This document shows, piece after piece, positions 61,334 to 61,831 of a DNA stretch of 61,831 bases. The notes under the pieces were generated by a model, which saw only the letters and a program-made list of their open reading frames with translations, searched no databases and was not told where the DNA came from. Made by a program: the position numbers and the translations under genes. Position 1 is the first letter of the stretch; each line of letters opens with the position of its first letter. This DNA is from UBA1876 sp964515395 (GTDB taxonomy: Bacteria > Synergistota > Synergistia > Synergistales > Thermovirgaceae), in assembly GCA_964515395.1 (NCBI GenBank), contig CAZERC010000007.1, positions 1-61,831 on the forward strand, in the 5' to 3' direction.

Positions 61334-61340
61334 TGAGCGC

Positions 61341-61757
61341 TTAGAGACCGTAATCGCCGGACGCCTCGGGCTGGTAGAGGACTTTTTCTACCTTCAGTCT
61401 TCTTTTGCCCGCCGGCACAACCCATTCGATCACGTCTCCCACTCTGTAACCCAGCATGGCCGTACCGACAGGTGCAAGAATTGATATTTTCCCTGTGGTA
61501 CTGTCCGCGTTCTCTGGGAAGACGAGGGTGTACTCGTATTCCTTGTTGGAATCCAGATCCACCAGGGAAACACTTGAATTCATGGTGATCACGTCTCTGG
61601 GAATTTCTTTTGACGGAACCACCACTGCCTTTTCGACTTCTTTTTTCAGTTCTTCGAGATAAGGATTCTTGCGTTCTCCTGAGGGGCGCGAACTTCCAAG
61701 CAATTTTTTCAGGCGTTTCAGGTCGAAATCAGTAATATATATTTTCTGTTCACTCAA
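61341..61757 (-). CDS. GreA/GreB C-terminal domain protein (Rnk-like)
   Basis: A 138-residue protein. The C-terminal ~75 residues are a GreA/GreB FKBP-like domain (MNSSVSLVDLDSNKEYEYTL, SILAPVGTAMLGYRVGDVIE). The N-terminal ~50 residues are a short helical region instead of the long Gre coiled coil, as in Rnk proteins that bind RNA polymerase. TTG start 61757 has AAGGAG about 13 bases upstream, a loose fit. Convergent with the ABC ATPase gene, seven bases apart. Confidence 0.85.
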   Translation of the reverse strand: MSEQKIYITDFDLKRLKKLLGSSRPSGERKNPYLEELKKEVEKAVVVPSKEIPRDVITMNSSVSLVDLDSNKEYEYTLVFPENADSTTGKISILAPVGTAMLGYRVGDVIEWVVPAGKRRLKVEKVLYQPEASGDYGL

Positions 61758-61831
61758 TTTATGTCACAGTCTCCTTTTGAGGGAATGTACCAATTCTGCC
61801 AGGTGCCGGGGTCGTGCATGACACAGGTGTT

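Noticed and set aside
1..61831. CRISPR arrays, rRNA genes, prophage genes
   Set aside because: No regularly spaced direct repeats, rRNA sequence or phage structural genes were seen.

Overview
The window looks like chromosomal DNA of a strictly anaerobic bacterium with moderately high GC content. Gene content (orange-protein-type Fe-S ATPases, a molybdenum aldehyde oxidoreductase, GH57, CstA, nickel-pincer and pterin genes) and many GAGGTG-type ribosome binding sites suggest a member of the Synergistota. That placement is inference, not proven by any marker here.

Layout. 1-4435: two convergent operons of NifX-like small proteins, an Mrp ATPase and two MinD-type ATPases with inserted ferredoxin domains, ending in a diverged HemB-like protein; this resembles the orange protein (ORP) complex loci of Desulfovibrio. 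4658-27400: mostly housekeeping and hypothetical genes (GH57, Fur, M48 protease, YchF, OYE, ROK, YitT, Usp, prepilin peptidase, SYLF, degenerate GGDEF, aminotransferase, HAD, RarA, GntR, PduO), a probable 6S RNA upstream of HAD-rarA, and an unreported 33-residue Cys-rich peptide gene. 27572-34825: a tRNA-Leu, remnants of three transposase families, a cargo block (cstA, a small protein, an ArsA-like ATPase, a membrane-anchored unknown, a metallo-beta-lactamase-fold enzyme) and an internally deleted IS1182-type element with terminal inverted repeats.

34823-45124 is a molybdenum region: a MobA-like/HD fusion, a histidine phosphatase, a molybdopterin aldehyde oxidoreductase, a cupin, an orphan response regulator, Mop, a TrmO-family protein and the molybdate/tungstate transporter ModABC. 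Three copies of one structured leader, matching what I know of Moco/Tuco riboswitches, precede the oxidoreductase, the response regulator and modA. They would tie cofactor use, metal uptake and a regulator to one signal.

45479-51381 holds a solute-binding protein and two large sensors with HD-GYP output. 51404-55121 holds nickel-pincer nucleotide genes (larB, larE) with LarC divided over two opposite transcription units. 55129-57966 holds a methylene-tetrahydropterin dehydrogenase, a GTP cyclohydrolase IB with an extra N-terminal domain, and QueD. 58142-61333 is a metal-chelate ABC importer whose permease is interrupted by a 100-N assembly gap flanked by an unmerged 55-bp duplicate; a GreA/Rnk-type protein closes the window.
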